Positions 6,197 to 6,346 of a stretch of 6,346 nt of DNA are shown piece after piece. The position numbers were made by a program, and so were the translations under genes. Below the pieces are notes generated by a model that was not told the origin of the DNA, made no database searches, and saw nothing but the letters and a program-made list of their open reading frames with translations. Each line of letters starts with the position of its first letter. The first letter of the stretch is position 1. Source of the stretch: Crocinitomicaceae bacterium (GTDB lineage Bacteria; Bacteroidota; Bacteroidia; Flavobacteriales_D; Crocinitomicaceae); the NCBI GenBank assembly GCA_015662935.1, contig DQTF01000095.1:1-6346 (forward strand), read 5' to 3'.

Positions 6197-6231
6197 CAAA
6201 AATAGGAATTAATGCTAAATATTCGTTAAAA
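6197..6231 (-). promoter_or_regulatory. Promoter-like site upstream of yebC
   Basis: On the minus strand, TATTTTTG (6204-6197) matches the Bacteroidota -7 consensus TAnnTTTG exactly. The -33 element is imperfect: TTTT (6231-6228) stands where TTG is expected, with a 23-base spacer. Transcription would start near 6190, about 15 bases before the yebC ATG. Position and the exact -7 match support it; the weak -33 lowers confidence. Confidence 0.55.
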
Positions 6232-6277
6232 CCTTGATTTCATTGGTTAATTTCTTTAAATTTAATTGAATTACCCA

Positions 6278-6311
6278 TTTGCTTCCCCTAACTGTATAAA
6301 TAGTGGTTTTG
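6278..6311 (+). promoter_or_regulatory. Possible divergent promoter at the right edge
   Basis: On the plus strand, TTTG (6278-6281) and TGGTTTTG (6304-6311) resemble the Bacteroidota -33 and -7 elements with a 22-base spacer and one mismatch in TAnnTTTG. It would drive transcription rightward, out of the window and away from yebC. No coding start is visible in the remaining 35 bases. The rest of the 6232-6346 stretch holds nothing else I can support. A minus-strand frame open from 6345 to a TAA at 6271 could be the tail of an upstream gene, but it is too short to judge. Confidence 0.2.
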
Positions 6312-6346
6312 AGTACATTAAGTTCTCAATTAACTTATTAAAACTC

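Noticed and set aside
6220..6260. Terminator hairpin (AACC/GGTT) upstream of yebC
   Set aside because: Only four pairs with an 11-base loop and no proper T-run; this is expected by chance in AT-rich DNA.
1..6346. Mobile element, CRISPR, tRNA, toxin-antitoxin or defence system
   Set aside because: No transposase or integrase, direct repeat array, tRNA-like fold or such gene pair is visible; the contents are core housekeeping and secretion genes.

Overview
The window is an AT-rich stretch of a bacterial chromosome in which every supported gene lies on the minus strand, so it reads from right to left. The organism is most likely a member of the Bacteroidota, probably order Flavobacteriales. The reasons are: a PorW/SprE-type lipoprotein of the type IX secretion system (T9SS), which is confined to this phylum; an ATP synthase subunit a with a signal peptide and a long extracytoplasmic N-terminal extension; gene starts without a clear Shine-Dalgarno sequence and often with A-rich leaders; and promoter-like sites matching the Bacteroidota TTG-N17-23-TAnnTTTG consensus. 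I cannot fix the family or genus from the sequence.

Layout in the direction of transcription: (1) 6346-6177, a non-coding leader with a promoter-like site for yebC; (2) 6176-5466, a YebC/TACO1-family protein; (3) 5379-2719, a large PorW/SprE T9SS lipoprotein with TPR-like repeats; (4) 2716-2309, a bactofilin; (5) 2300-2067, AtpZ; (6) 2074-1661, a four-helix membrane protein of unknown function in the position usual for AtpI; (7) 1660-1584, a short gap holding the best promoter match in the window; (8) 1583-474 atpB (subunit a), 438-247 atpE (subunit c) and 160 to the left edge atpF (subunit b, truncated by the window). A strong hairpin followed by seven T residues sits between atpE and atpF and looks like an intrinsic terminator or attenuator inside the operon.

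Working together: atpB, atpE and atpF encode the membrane F0 sector. AtpZ and the unknown membrane protein are likely accessory or assembly factors for it. PorW and the bactofilin are cell-envelope proteins. PorW belongs to a secretion machine that in this phylum is driven by the proton motive force, so the cluster places a user of the proton gradient beside the enzyme that makes or consumes it. The genes from porW to the unknown membrane protein are almost contiguous (gaps of 2 and 8 bases, then an 8-base overlap), which suggests one transcript that may read through into the atp genes, in addition to the dedicated atpB promoter.

This is a core-genome region. I see no mobile element, CRISPR array, tRNA, rRNA or defence system. 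The points most worth checking are the atpE-atpF hairpin, the uncharacterised AtpI-position protein, and the lysine-rich tract inside PorW.
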